This document shows, piece by piece, positions 21,801 to 31,601 of a stretch of DNA of 64,000 bases. The DNA is from Liopterus haemorrhoidalis (Eukaryota; Arthropoda; Insecta; Coleoptera; Dytiscidae): NCBI GenBank assembly GCA_963971575.1, contig OZ020611.1, positions 239,902,654 to 239,966,653 on the forward strand. The letters run 5' to 3'. The position numbers were made by a program, and so were the translations under genes. The notes beneath the pieces are model-generated. The model saw nothing but the letters and a program-made list of their open reading frames with translations. It made no database searches and was not told where the DNA came from. The first letter of the stretch is position 1, and the number at the start of each line of letters is the position of its first letter.

Positions 21801-23625
21801 GATCAATTTGGCCCTCAATTTGTTCCTCTAGAGGTGCAAAATTCTTTTTAGAGCAAGGTTCTTCTTGGACCTCTGTTTTTTCTAGAGGTGCGTAGTATTT
21901 TTTGAAGCAGGTTTCTTCAACAGGTTGCATTCCTTCGTAAGGCATGAACATTTCTTCTATGTGTGGTTCTTCCTTTACCTGTTTTTGTTCCTGACTTGTT
22001 TCGACAAGTTTGTTGTCTAGTTTTTCAGGGGTTGGTTTTGGTTTTACTTGCACCTTTACACAGATTTCTTCAACTACTTCCTTTGGCTCTTCATTTTCTT
22101 TTTCAATATTCAAAATATTCTTTGCTACATTTGGCACATTCTCTTCTATTTTCATTTCTTTTTCAATTACTTCAATATTCTCTTTTGGTACCATTTCGTT
22201 GTCATTTATTTTTTCTTCAAATTTACACATTTCATCTATCGCTTTTTCTATATCTGACATAAAATTATTAGACTCCTCTTCCATAGGTTTAATATCCAAA
22301 GTCAAGGTTTGAGTTATAATTGGCTCAGAAACAATTTGCTGCTCAATCGAATCCAGATTTGGCAAAAATTTAGAGTCCACCTCATTCTGTTTTTGAAGTA
22401 CGCCATGTTTATGAATTTCATGTTCCTGTGGAAAATTTTTAATATCATCAGCAATTTCATTTTTTATAGAAACATCAGTTGGTTTATGACCGCCATCTTG
22501 TTCAGTTTGTATTTCTAGGGATTGTATAATATCGTCAACTTCAAACGTTTTTAATGGTATATCACCTGATTTAGGACCGCCATCTTGTAGTTCTTGTTTA
22601 ATATGACCTTCTAAAGAGGGTGTAATATCTTCGGCAACGTCATCAACTGATCTGGGGACACCATCTTGTTGTTCCTGTTTAGTTTGTCTCTCCAAGGATT
22701 GATTCATATCTTCAGTAACTTGATCGTAGGTTTTTAATGGGTAATCAGCTGATTGATGGACGCCATCTTGTTCCTTTTGTAGTTCAATGGATTGTATATT
22801 AAAGATGTCGCTGTTTTTACGGATGGCATCATGTATTTTGTCCATAACATCATTTTGCTGAGTCATTACATGGTATTCGTCGGCAACTGGTTGATTTTCT
22901 GATAAATTAGATAACTTTTCCTGTATATTATGAGAAATCGTAGATTCTTTGTCAAGTGAAATGTCAAGTAAATCTTTTTGATGGGCGACATCTAATTGTT
23001 CTTCAATCTGACCAAGTGTTTTTTCTGTCGGGACTGTATCTTTTTGTATATCAAGGCTATCATTTTGCTGGGCGAGTTCAGTTGATTCATTTAATGGTTT
23101 AGTTATTTCTATTTCCGTTGTGGCGCCACCAGTTTGATGGAGTATTTCTGTAACATCTTTAATTGTTTCTGTTTCATTTTTGACAGATTCTTTTTGTGTG
23201 ACGTCATCTTTTAATTTATTTATGGACAGGTTATCACCTGTTTTGGTGTCTAGTGTAGTAATTGTATCGTTTTTTGTATCTAGTTCATTTTGATTTAATT
23301 CTATTTTTGAAGTCGAAGGTTTCTGTTGATAATCAACTTCAGTATCACTGGCATTACTAGTACTTGGCTCATTTAATGCACTTTTGCAGCTGTCAGGTTT
23401 TGTTTTGTAGGCCTTGACTCGTTTGGCGTATTCTATTTCTGGTTGGCCATCTGGGAATAAATGATGTAGATGATGTCTTCGAAGTTCCAAAGCATAATTT
23501 CTAGCAATATCTGTTACACCATTTTTATATTCATTATAAGATATTCCAATTCGAAAATGTGTATAACAAGCTATAACTTCTAATACACCGACGCATGTTA
23601 TTAGAACAGATAGTAGCAAACCCAT
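18817..23625 (-). CDS. Long acidic repeat protein, function unknown
   Basis: An uninterrupted frame of 1602 codons; the start lies in AAAATGG, a good Kozak context, and the stop is TAG. Residues 3-20 are hydrophobic (signal peptide or signal anchor), followed by a short His/Arg-rich stretch. The rest is low-complexity, rich in Glu, Lys, Gln, Ser and Thr, and probably disordered or helical. Four internal repeat families are visible. Residues about 283-390 hold four copies of a 30-35-residue unit around QDG and SLE. Residues about 615-714 hold (M)EG(H/Y)P(Y/H) hexads. Residues about 740-850 hold five RRH.EILNMMH.GEIP units. Residues about 963-1128 hold three ...LP.SE.I.EK..VLN units. Basic Arg/Lys/Ser clusters lie near 1252-1275 and 1375-1398. 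No enzyme motif was recognised. It could be a secretory or ER-membrane protein, or, if the hydrophobic start is not a signal, a nuclear scaffold. Confidence 0.85.
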   Translation of the reverse strand: MGLLLSVLITCVGVLEVIACYTHFRIGISYNEYKNGVTDIARNYALELRRHHLHHLFPDGQPEIEYAKRVKAYKTKPDSCKSALNEPSTSNASDTEVDYQQKPSTSKIELNQNELDTKNDTITTLDTKTGDNLSINKLKDDVTQKESVKNETETIKDVTEILHQTGGATTEIEITKPLNESTELAQQNDSLDIQKDTVPTEKTLGQIEEQLDVAHQKDLLDISLDKESTISHNIQEKLSNLSENQPVADEYHVMTQQNDVMDKIHDAIRKNSDIFNIQSIELQKEQDGVHQSADYPLKTYDQVTEDMNQSLERQTKQEQQDGVPRSVDDVAEDITPSLEGHIKQELQDGGPKSGDIPLKTFEVDDIIQSLEIQTEQDGGHKPTDVSIKNEIADDIKNFPQEHEIHKHGVLQKQNEVDSKFLPNLDSIEQQIVSEPIITQTLTLDIKPMEEESNNFMSDIEKAIDEMCKFEEKINDNEMVPKENIEVIEKEMKIEENVPNVAKNILNIEKENEEPKEVVEEICVKVQVKPKPTPEKLDNKLVETSQEQKQVKEEPHIEEMFMPYEGMQPVEETCFKKYYAPLEKTEVQEEPCSKKNFAPLEEQIEGQIDHDKPPQGMEGVYSHMEGHPHMEGYMDEQHMQGYPHMEGVYSHMEGYPQMEGFSPMDGHTFIEGHPYMEGHPYMEGHPYMEGHPYMEGHPYMEGHPYMEGHPYMEGYPPHMQVPPGLEDMIIIIDDHHPGAYDPEFEEQEMRRHHEIINMINRGEIADFPTDEDQLRRHQEILNMMHTGEIPSDNEEEIRRHQNILDMIHQGEIPDEEELKRHEEILKMMQKDEDDRKREFLQMMHQREMDNLPEEDRYPEIDMERNRVLESLLTSESIDIPIGKYQNFSEILDYITSKDAHKPFEAQETEFESQTEPQISEEINESEIQAEKLQRTDSEDDLPALIETENGQDTIENQEKISDVSEMAKETIQAILLPTSEQILEKIVVLNEVPNLYPEIEKAKQATKPDQVESFKIIEDINLSEPQQKKEEFTPSKEFQESAKPVPIKNELSKEIIDAIQLPETEKIIEKLLILNNVTDITEKIAVSRIEISKEFEKQIVDELLPNSVQIMEKISVLNNAPEVFLKPLASSEPDTGEKIHEICIEKPEIEIDSLIHSKRRESIERTMLTTLPENVVTVTTTPTIIPECLREEPNPDLECEELTSLSPDSQEIPRVPSPYPMSLFGITTDNGISDLVVNEDFLRSLDGVKPNRCDDRRRSFKKKRNSSSSSRGSRERSLDTEAEILKPLVVVERNEETKTETRQSRKDHHKEESLEVLEEAKSSNGSEENSIASEIVAEEPKIKEIKTDKKIIETSNVESVESKQVEAPEQVLEEKKEGTKKRRKRIRKGKSKSQESSEEKSFEKDDTQVSTPSSDVQSVESTEIRQRSQTIATDGAKREDWNRKSMKNKSKSLEKLDGKSEGVKGISSHETLPEEGQREDKTSKIAEKAVNQEEGVSKKQQTQTETEETTQKSLQDEAASLLKQSLDDEKSLSQTSELKPQETSTDETIAESVPGEITRNRRSLKKAKVNSFEEASSSQNNEQNRQLNKNERLPPTDAFWVKK
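21482..21790 (-). repeat. In-frame 18-bp minisatellite encoding MEGHPY units
   Basis: Six near-identical 18-bp units (plus strand CCTTCCATGTAAGGATGG, from 21488 at 18-bp spacing) are followed up to 21790 by more diverged units (MEGYPQ, MEGFSP, MEGYPH, MEGVYSH). The unit length is a multiple of three, so copy-number change keeps the protein in frame. Confidence 0.9.
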
Positions 23626-24120
23626 TTTATTTATTGGTTAATACTCAAAAATATGTGCCAACTCTTAACCCAGATCACTAGATAAATTTAGATTTAAACA
23701 AAAACGTAGATAATCACAATTTTTTTAATTACAAATATTTAAAAACAACAACAAAACAATTAAAACAATCACACTATTGTGTCACTAGATGTCACTACTT
23801 GTTTAATAAATCACTTTATTTTTTTCACTTTTAAGGTTATGTCACTTTTTTAACCCCCCGCAACACATAAATAAACTATCTTTGGTTATTTAACACGAAA
23901 TATGTATTTTATCACTAAAAAACTTGTTGTAACTTGTATTTTTAGTGTTCGCAAATTGTTTTTAACGTTCGCAATATTCGTTTTAGTGAGAAACTGTGAG
24001 ACCAGTCTATACGACACTCGTGGACTGAGTCTCAGTCGAAAATAAAATCTTACTTCATCCTTGTTGGCTAATTACGATTTTGTGTTAGGGTTAAAAGACC
24101 AATATTTTTAGTTACTTTAA
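23626..24120 (-). promoter_or_regulatory. 5' leader and probable promoter region of the long gene
   Basis: About 500 bp upstream of the start codon has no ORF. A palindromic GACTGAGTCTCAGTC at about 24023-24037 contains TCAGT, the insect initiator-like sequence. No convincing TATA box lies 25-35 nt upstream of it. Location and start site are only suggestions. Confidence 0.25.
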
Positions 24121-24529
24121 TTTTATACAACACACTTATCAAATTCTAACACCTTCTAACCTAACTTTAACTGTTGATAAGTAAAGAATGCATTTTTTTT
24201 TTGTAAATTAAATATGGCGGATTTTTGGCTGTGATTCTTGTTTTTGACAGATAAATACTAGTTTATATATTGGATAGTTAGATTTATTTATTTATTATTT
24301 TAAGTGTAAATATATTTTTGTAATTTTTGTTAATTTCAGTTTTGGCTGGGCGACCTTATTTTTTTAAATAAATACGTGTTATAAATTAGTTCGTGTCGAT
24401 TCGTTTTTTTACGGAAAACGTTGCCAACATTATTTGGAAAGATAACTATAAACTTTTTTTACATTAACTGATGAAATGTATTTTGTAGAACGCTTTAATG
24501 AATACAGATTATGCATGAAACATAAAAAA

Positions 24530-25566
24530 TTGAAGTGAAGTGTGAATTTTCACACATTTCAGGGTTTCGCAGGTATTTAGTTTTCAGGTATTTAGAATGG
24601 TGATTTGATTATTTGGGATGCCAAAACAAATATTATGTTAAAATATTTTTTTTGTTAATTTTAATTCGAATGCCTAATACCATTATTTAGGTTTCTAAAT
24701 ATGTGCAGTTTTTTTTTTATATAGCAAGGTTCATTAAGATTTTGAAAATTGCGCCTATGGCTTCCATTGGTTGTTATAAGCTCCGCCCCTCTGATTTCGT
24801 GTACATTGAAACATAATTAAATTATTTCAACAATTTCCACTGGTTATTAAATTTACGCTTTTAAAAATTAAATGCATCATTTGCCAAAATATAACTAGAA
24901 TTTTGAAAAAATAATTTAATCAAAATAAAAAAAACAAAAAATTATATTTTCTCCTCTCGCAGGGTTCGAACTGATTTAGTTAGGTGATATGCCAGCGCCA
25001 TAACCATTACACCAGGATAAAGTCAAGCGTGTTACATAAGTATAACATGTGTACATTATTAGCAAAAAAAAAAAATAACACAAAAAATGCGTTTTTTTCC
25101 AAAAACATAATCTGATCAAAAATTTTTGTTTTACTATTCCGGTTCACACCAATGTACATTACTTAGAATTTTTTAAGATTTTTAGTTTAAACCACCTGGG
25201 CCTCAGGGTGTGGGACACATTTTTTTGCACAATTTTGGCTAAAATTGCTTCAAAATAATTTATTTTGCAAAAATAAAAATTTGATTGTTAATCCACGTAC
25301 CAAGGGCTTTCATTTGATACCGTACTCAGAATTTTATTTATTTATTTTTTTTTCTATGGGCACATGTTTGTTTATATTTTTAGGGAGATATATTTTTTAG
25401 ATGTTTTAGTATTTTTCCTATGTGCGGGTCAGAGTTGTATAAGCATGCCAAATTTCAACTCTCTAGGTTTAGCCGTTTGGCTACAATTTTTACCGAACAG
25501 ACAGACAGACAGACGACAAAATGACGGTATTAGGGTTTTTTAGTCATACCTACAAAACCCTAAAAA
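24530..25566 (+). mobile_element. HINE-A Helitron-like element, copy 2 (full length)
   Basis: The hairpin 5' end (GTGAAGTGTGAATTTTCACA) is followed by CAGGGTTTCGCAGGTAT. A body with GCGCCTATGGCTTCCATTGG, a tRNA-like block, TCTGATCAAAAATTTTTGTT, the core with GCATGCCAAATTTCAACTCT, a (CAGA)4 tract and the end ATACCTACAAAACCCTAAAAA come next. Both ends present, about 1037 bp, no ORF. Confidence 0.8.
24955..25030 (-). other. tRNA-like block in HINE-A copy 2
   Basis: On the minus strand CCTGGTGTAATGGTTATGGC gives an A-box-like region and CAGTTCGAACCCTG gives a B-box (AGTTCGAACCC), separated by about 35 nt. It resembles a tRNA head of the GTGTAATGGTTA type and shares little sequence with the block of copies 3 or 5. 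Confidence 0.6.
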
Positions 25567-25649
25567 TGTTGAAGTGTGAATTATCTAATTTTTCAGTATA
25601 TCGTAGGTATTTTAGTACGGCATTCAAAACTCGGCAATCGGAGAGACTA

Positions 25650-26535
25650 CATAGGCTATTCCAAAAGTTTAGACGGAACTAGATTTTGAAATCTAGTAAT
25701 TTTTATCTATTTATTTGGACTTTTGGTCATTTTGTTTAAGCTTTGTAAATCATACTCACATTGTAAATTCTAGATTAAATTGATTAATTGCCATTATAAA
25801 ATGTCCTTTTCATTGCATTTTCATTTTTTGTCATTTTTAATAAAAATTTCCCATTTATTTAAAGTCTATTCCAAACGATTAGGCGGAACTAAATGGAAAT
25901 TTTGTTTTTTTAGGTTGTCATGAAAAGGGACCTTTGCTTGGGTTATTTCATGTTTCAGGTTTGGTATGTGAAAATTTAAAATTTCAACAGTGAAACCATA
26001 GAAATGAATGAACCATAGAATGACATACGTCAAAAATTTTAAACATTTTTCCATATTTTAATGACTCTTTTTGAACTTATTATTACGAATCGATTGAGGA
26101 GTTTAACACACGTACAGGCTATTCCAAACGTTTAGGCGGAACTAAATGGGAATTTCGTTCTTTTAAGTTGTCACGAGAAGGGACCTTACTCGGGTTATTT
26201 TTCAGGTTGGTATGTCAAAATTAAAAATTCCAACAATGAAACCATGGAAACGAATGACATTTATTAAAAATTTAAATACTTTTTTACATATTTTGTAGAC
26301 AAAAAAAAACTATTGGCTATTCCAAACGTTTAGCCAGAACTAGATTTTGCCATCTAGTTACTTTCATCGTTTGATTCGTGTTTTTGGGCCGTTTTGTTTA
26401 AGCTTTGTAAATCATACTTACAATAAATATTTTTTGGTTTAGGTTAATATCATTTTAACATTTCATTTTCTTTATATGCATTCTTAATATAAATTTTCCA
26501 TTTATTTGTTTTTTGATTTGACACGAATACATCTA
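25650..26535. repeat. Scrambled cluster of TTCCAAACG-type MITE halves
   Basis: Four starts of the same terminus (GGCTATTCCAAACGTTTAGG and variants) occur in direct orientation at about 25651, 25867, 26116 and 26311. Against the complete MITE at 44032-44432, units 2 and 3 correspond to its left half, while units 1 and 4 correspond to its right half inverted. The order is not that of any single intact element. Confidence 0.6.
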
Positions 26536-26539
26536 GGTA

Positions 26540-27200
26540 CAAATATGTCCAAAAAATGTTGTCTTAGGCAACCGCATTTAAGTCTATTGACCGACTTTAC
26601 TTAGAAAATAGCTACGAAATCGGTAAAAAATCACACTTCACATAAAGTTTTTAAGTTTTGCAAAAACGAGAAAATTTAATATTGCAAGTTGTTAGTTACG
26701 TATATTTATCATGAAGTGGAAGAGAATGCCAGAAGTTAACAAATAAAAGGCAGGTGAACTTTATATTTAGTATATTTACTACGTCTCTTATGTTTTAAAG
26801 TTAAAGCATTCCTATAAAGAATTCAGAGCACGTCTTATCTACCTGACTGCCAACGAGCTTGCCAATTCCGCACGACGATTTTGACGGTGAACGACGTATT
26901 ACCGATAACGTATTATGATGACAACATATATTTTTTTATATATTGGGATACTATAAGATCCGGTTTCACCGGCATAGTTCCATTTTCTGAAAATACTGCA
27001 AAGAAAACTAGGAGTTTTTTTTTTATTAATGACAGAAGAAATAAATCGTTTGCTATAGACCGTTCAAATGTTAGGATACAGTTTTGCTCTTATGGGAAAT
27101 CGTAGCAGTATTGCCAAATGTTGTAAAAGTGTTAACTATGCCAATGAATCCAAAATATTGTGCGAATTTTTATATTCTTGTGTTGTTAATGATTCACGGT
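26540..27200. other. Noncoding spacer
   Basis: No supported gene. A 74-codon plus frame (26881-27105) is open but shows no motif and no relative in the window. Confidence 0.4.
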
Positions 27201-27202
27201 AA

Positions 27203-27290
27203 GTTCATCGAAAATCAATTCATCCAAAATCAATTCCTCGAAAATCAATTCATCGAATGATCAATTCATCGAATCGTCAATTCATCGAAA
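27203..27290. repeat. Minisatellite of about 15 bp
   Basis: Five to six imperfect units of the type AAAATCAATTCATCG in direct tandem (TTCATCGAAAATCAATTCAT...), ending in an A run. Confidence 0.75.
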
Positions 27291-27461
27291 AAAAAAAATA
27301 TATTTTGTAAATATTTGAGAGGAATGCCGAGGGGATCGGAAAGCCAAAAAAAGTTGACAGACTAAGAAATAATTGCATAATTTTTTTTATATGGTTTAAA
27401 AAAAAGTAAATAAAGTGACATAGTGTTTGAATATAAATAAAGAAATATAATAAGAAAATTT

Positions 27462-28412
27462 CACCTCAAACGTGAAATAGAGTAGAAATAGTAGAAATAT
27501 TTTTTATTGTCTTTATTGTCTCCAAAACTACTCTTAGTTTTGGAGACAATCGCGCTCTTAAAATCGGTATTTGGTTTTATTTTGTAGATAAGTGTGAATA
27601 TCAATATCTTCTTAAGTATTTTTGAAATTATGATGTTTTACACACAAAAAGGACTGATATAAGTTGTACTGAACAACAGTGGCGTATTCAGAGGGGGGGG
27701 GGGACACAAGCCCCCTCTGAAGTTCCAACGAAATGAAAATTTAACAAATTTATCATGATCGTACAGCATAATAACTTATGTATTTTATAATAATAATAAG
27801 CTATATTTTATTATGACTAGTGATGAAATTAACAGAAAATGCTTATTTACATGTTAGGTTTTCGTAGGTATAATCAAGAAATCCTTATTCCGTCACATGA
27901 GTCTGTTTGTTCGGTACAAATTGTGGCCAAGCGGCTGATTTAGAGAACTGAACATAAGTAAGAGAAATATTGAGACTTCAAAAATATATCCCGCGAAAAA
28001 TATAAATAAATATGTATTTATCGTAGAAAAAATCAAGTGAAAGTTTTTGATACATGGATTAACAATTACATTTTTTTATCAACAAATAATGGAATTATTA
28101 TTTGATATAAACATCAATATCCAACAGCAGGGGTGTCGAACTGATTTGGGTCGCAGTCTATTTTACATACAAAATGATAAGCAGTGAAAGAACTTTAAAT
28201 ATCCCGAAGGGTTTCTTGACATTTTTTTATAAACAGAAAAGGGAAAGAGAGTATATTTTACATTTTTTAAAATATTTTCCCCTAAATAAGCTCAAATGAT
28301 TTTGATTACCGCTTCAGGGGCCACAAAAAATTAGGTTGAGGGCCGTATGCTGCCCACCTGCCCTCGAAATTGATTCGGCCCTCCCCAAGACAAAATCCTG
28401 GCTGCGCCACTG
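27462..28412. mobile_element. hAT-like composite element, relative of 53800-54704
   Basis: Segments 27462-27640 and 28095-28412 align by eye with 54230-54390 and 54390-54704, including CAGCAGGGGTGTCGAACTGA and the terminal TCCTGGCTGCGCCACTG. Between them lies a CAGTGGCGTATTCAG start with a 12-G tract (from 27677) and a HINE 3'-end fragment in minus orientation (27855-28090). No matching 8-bp duplication is visible, so the boundaries are uncertain. Confidence 0.5.
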
Positions 28413-28975
28413 CTCGGCTTTATTCGTAAATCATAGAGTTGAAATACACAAAGTGCACAAATGAGTTGCGGCAAATTTTAAAATCTCCAGATTCCTTCAG
28501 AACACGCATTCCCGATCATATATTACACATATTTTTCGATAAATCAAAATCAGAAGTGTTTTGTGTATAAGACTCCAAGTTGTCTGGCACGAATGTTGCT
28601 TAATGAGTGTGATTCACGATGTCAAGGTGATTCCTTGAGGACACCTGCGCTCAATCTCCTTCCTCTCTCTTCACTTCCCGCACTCCCGTACCACGTACCA
28701 CCGCAAGACAACATTCATTAGTAGAATTAATCACCGAAACACTCGATTAACTAATTGATCGATCAAGAAATTCGGAGAAGTCATTTGATGAGCTCTTTAT
28801 AAATGATGCACCTGGATACAATTAGTTTATCAAGGTACAGTTCGTGATTTCCTAATAGCAAGAATCATTAGTAGAATAGAATTAACGGTCTGTTAGACCT
28901 ATGTAGTAATCCAGGGATGTCAAACACATCAACACGTAATTTCTTCTAACAACTAAAACTCATGCGGGCCGCATG
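28413..28975. other. Noncoding spacer
   Basis: No gene recognised. A hAT-style terminus (CCAGGGATGTCAAAC followed by GCGGGCCGCAT) lies near 28911-28975 without a partner. Confidence 0.35.
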
Positions 28976-28979
28976 ATAT

Positions 28980-29297
28980 TATCTGTCTCATTTTGTAATA
29001 CGAAACTAAGAGGGAAATTTCATTTTTTATGTTTTATATTTAAAATATCATCTTAGGGTGGTAATTCTGAAGTGGCACCTTTCAAAATATTTGACATGTC
29101 TATCACAATTTTGACATGTTAATTTGTTATCTGACATACAAAGTTTTTGAGTGAATATAACCTCGATATAATAAAACTTAACCAAATATCTAAAAGTCAG
29201 GTTTACAAGTTCACATGTTTCCATAAAAGTCTATTTACACCACAACAGTCACCAAAGTAACCAGATCTAGTTTCGTATTACAAAATGAGACAGATTA
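28980..29297. repeat. Inverted repeat of about 28 bp around 250 bp
   Basis: TCTGTCTCATTTTGTAATAC (from 28982) is repeated as its reverse complement at 29270-29296, continuing into GAAACT on both arms. It may be the end of a fold-back element. Confidence 0.55.
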
Positions 29298-29371
29298 TAT
29301 GTATTTATATTATTACTCATTCTGTTTTTCATTTTTCACAATTTTTCTGAATATTTATTTGAAGGAAGTAA

Positions 29372-30463
29372 AAATGATGTGAAGTGTGAATTTTCACACA
29401 TTTCAGGGTTCGCAGGTATTTAGTAACTGAATGATGATTATTTGGGATGCCAAAACAAATTTTATGTCAAAATATTTTTTTATGATTTTTAATTCGAATG
29501 CCTAATACCATTATTTAAATTTCTAAAATGTGCAGTATTTTTTTTTATATAGCAAGGTTCATTAAGATTTTGAAAATTGCGCCTATGGCTTTCATTGGTT
29601 GCTTAAATCATAAGCCCCGCCCTCTGATTTCGTATAAATTCAAACATAGAATTAAATGTATCTAATAGAACACTTCCCACTGGTTATTAAATTTACGCTT
29701 TTAAAAATTAAATACCCTACTCAGAATTTAAAAAAAATATTATTTTTTTTTCGATGAGCACATATTTGTTTATATTTTTAGGGGGATAGGTTTTTTAGAT
29801 GTTTTAGTATTTTTCCTATAATAATTTTTTTTATGAACGACAAAATTCGAAAAACTCTGGAAATCTTATTGAATATTCCTGTTGAACTATTCCAGTTCCT
29901 ATCAATGTTCATTAAGGAGATTTTTTCAGGTTTTTATATCAACCCCTCTGGAACATGGAGTGGGAGACAGAAGTTTTTTGACACATTTTTGGCGAAAATA
30001 ACAAAAAAAAAAAAAAATAGATTAAAAAAAAATTGATTAAAAACAAAATTGTCTTGTTGATCCGCACATTAAGAGGTTTCTTTTGATAATTACTCAAATT
30101 TAACAACTATATATATATTTATTAAATACATATTTGTATATATTTATCTCGAGATGTGATTTATGTACTCTCAGGACCGGTTTCTTAAAGCTTAGTTAAC
30201 TATAACCAAATAGTTAGTAAATGATTGCTATGGTTACTATGGGATTGTTATATTGTAACCTTAGTTGATCATTTGCTTATAGTTTACTGAGCTTTCAGAA
30301 ACCGGCCCTCAGTATTTTTCCTATATGTGGATCAAAGAGTTTTATAAGCATGCTAAATTTCAACTTTCTATGTTAAGCCGTTTGACTAAAATTTCTACCG
30401 TACAGTCAGACACATGAGTGACGTTATAAGGGTTTTTTGGTGGTCATACCTACGAAACCCTAA
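29372..30463 (+). mobile_element. Chimeric Helitron-like element: HINE-A 5' part joined to HINE-B 3' part
   Basis: The 5' half (29372-29710) is HINE-A (GTGAAGTGTGAATTTTCACA ... GCGCCTATGGCTTTCATTGG). After a jump it continues with a fragment of the HINE-A 3' region (29711-29840) and then HINE-B body and 3' end (ACGTTATAAGGGTTTTTTGG, ATACCTACGAAACCCTAAAA). The tRNA-like block is absent. A 133-bp MITE interrupts the HINE-B part. Confidence 0.6.
30175..30307. mobile_element. Short MITE with CCGGTTTCT ends, CTCAG duplicated
   Basis: The ends GACCGGTTTCTTAAAGCT and AGCTTTCAGAAACCGGCC are inverted repeats. CTCAG flanks both sides (30170-30174, 30308-30312). The related HINE-B copy at 62540 reads straight through this point (TTTCAGTATTTTTCCTATAT), serving as an empty site. 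The true duplication could be the inner TCA only. Confidence 0.75.
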
Positions 30464-30464
30464 A

Positions 30465-31598
30465 ATCAAGCAATGATTTATTTACAGTTTTATCAACAAA
30501 TGTAATTTATAAAACCATTCTCTTGGATTAAATTTTTTTAAAAATCTAAATAAAAGTTTAAAACAATTATACGAAATAATCAAATATTACAACCATCGGT
30601 AAATTATCTGCGAAAAAAAACTGCAGATGCCGATGTCGATGGAATACTATTTTACCCATCGACGCCGATACCGATACATCGGTCGAGCCGTAGAAATTTA
30701 AAAAAATAGACAAAAAAAATAAAATAGATAAATAAACAAAATATAATAAAGCACTGACTCAGAATATTGCTTAAATCTTGATTAAATCATTGTTTTACAG
30801 AAAACCAACCTAGATACATTTTCAACAATAAATCGAAACAAATTAAAAGTTTCTGTGAAACATGAGATAAAATGTAATTGGAACATAAACAATACAAACT
30901 AACAATTTCCAAATTTGATGTCAAGGGCTAAAATAATCCCATAGTAAACCCATTCTCTGGTGGGCTGTATCATTGGAAATTAATTATAACAGGTAAGATT
31001 AGCATATAGGTATCGTTAAATATTGCAAGTTGTCTTGTCATTGAGCCTCTGAGGTGCCATATTTGATATACAAGCGTGGGTTTTGATTTTTCTAATAAAT
31101 CTACACTTAACTAACTATCGCTAAAAATCTAACTATGTTGAGCAATATTCTAAGTGTCAACTAGGATTAAATATGTATTCAATTCCATGATTTTAGAATT
31201 TATTACGTGGAAACCTACATATGAATCTGACTTTTACCATTTGTTTTTCGTTTAATTAATTAAATTTCATGCAGAAATATCAATTTGCTAGATTATATTA
31301 CAACTATTTTAATTAATAATATTTTTATTAGAAACTGTTTTTAATCGATGTTGAATTTAAAAACCCGATTTGGTCGCCAGTACAGTAGACCCAGTTCTTC
31401 TTCTTCTACGTGGATTTCTTCCAACTAGAAGAGTTGTTTTAATATAGGAGCGTTGCCTTTTTGTGGGAATGGTAATTTCAGAAATAAAATTTCATTATTA
31501 TTTAAAATAAAATTATTCAATTAATTAAAAAATATTCTAATTATTCAAATATAAAAATTAATCTATTTTAAGATAAACATCCTCAAAGATTAGTTGAG
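30465..31598. other. Noncoding spacer
   Basis: AT-rich, no ORF with features. A cluster of CCGATA/CGATGCCGAT words lies at 30610-30690, similar to 13540-13572. Confidence 0.4.
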
Positions 31599-31601
31599 CT
31601 A

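Noticed and set aside
19454..22518. Many open frames on the plus strand and other minus frames across 18817-23625
   Set aside because: They are shadows of the long biased coding frame, with phenylalanine/leucine-rich translations of antisense Glu/Lys codons.
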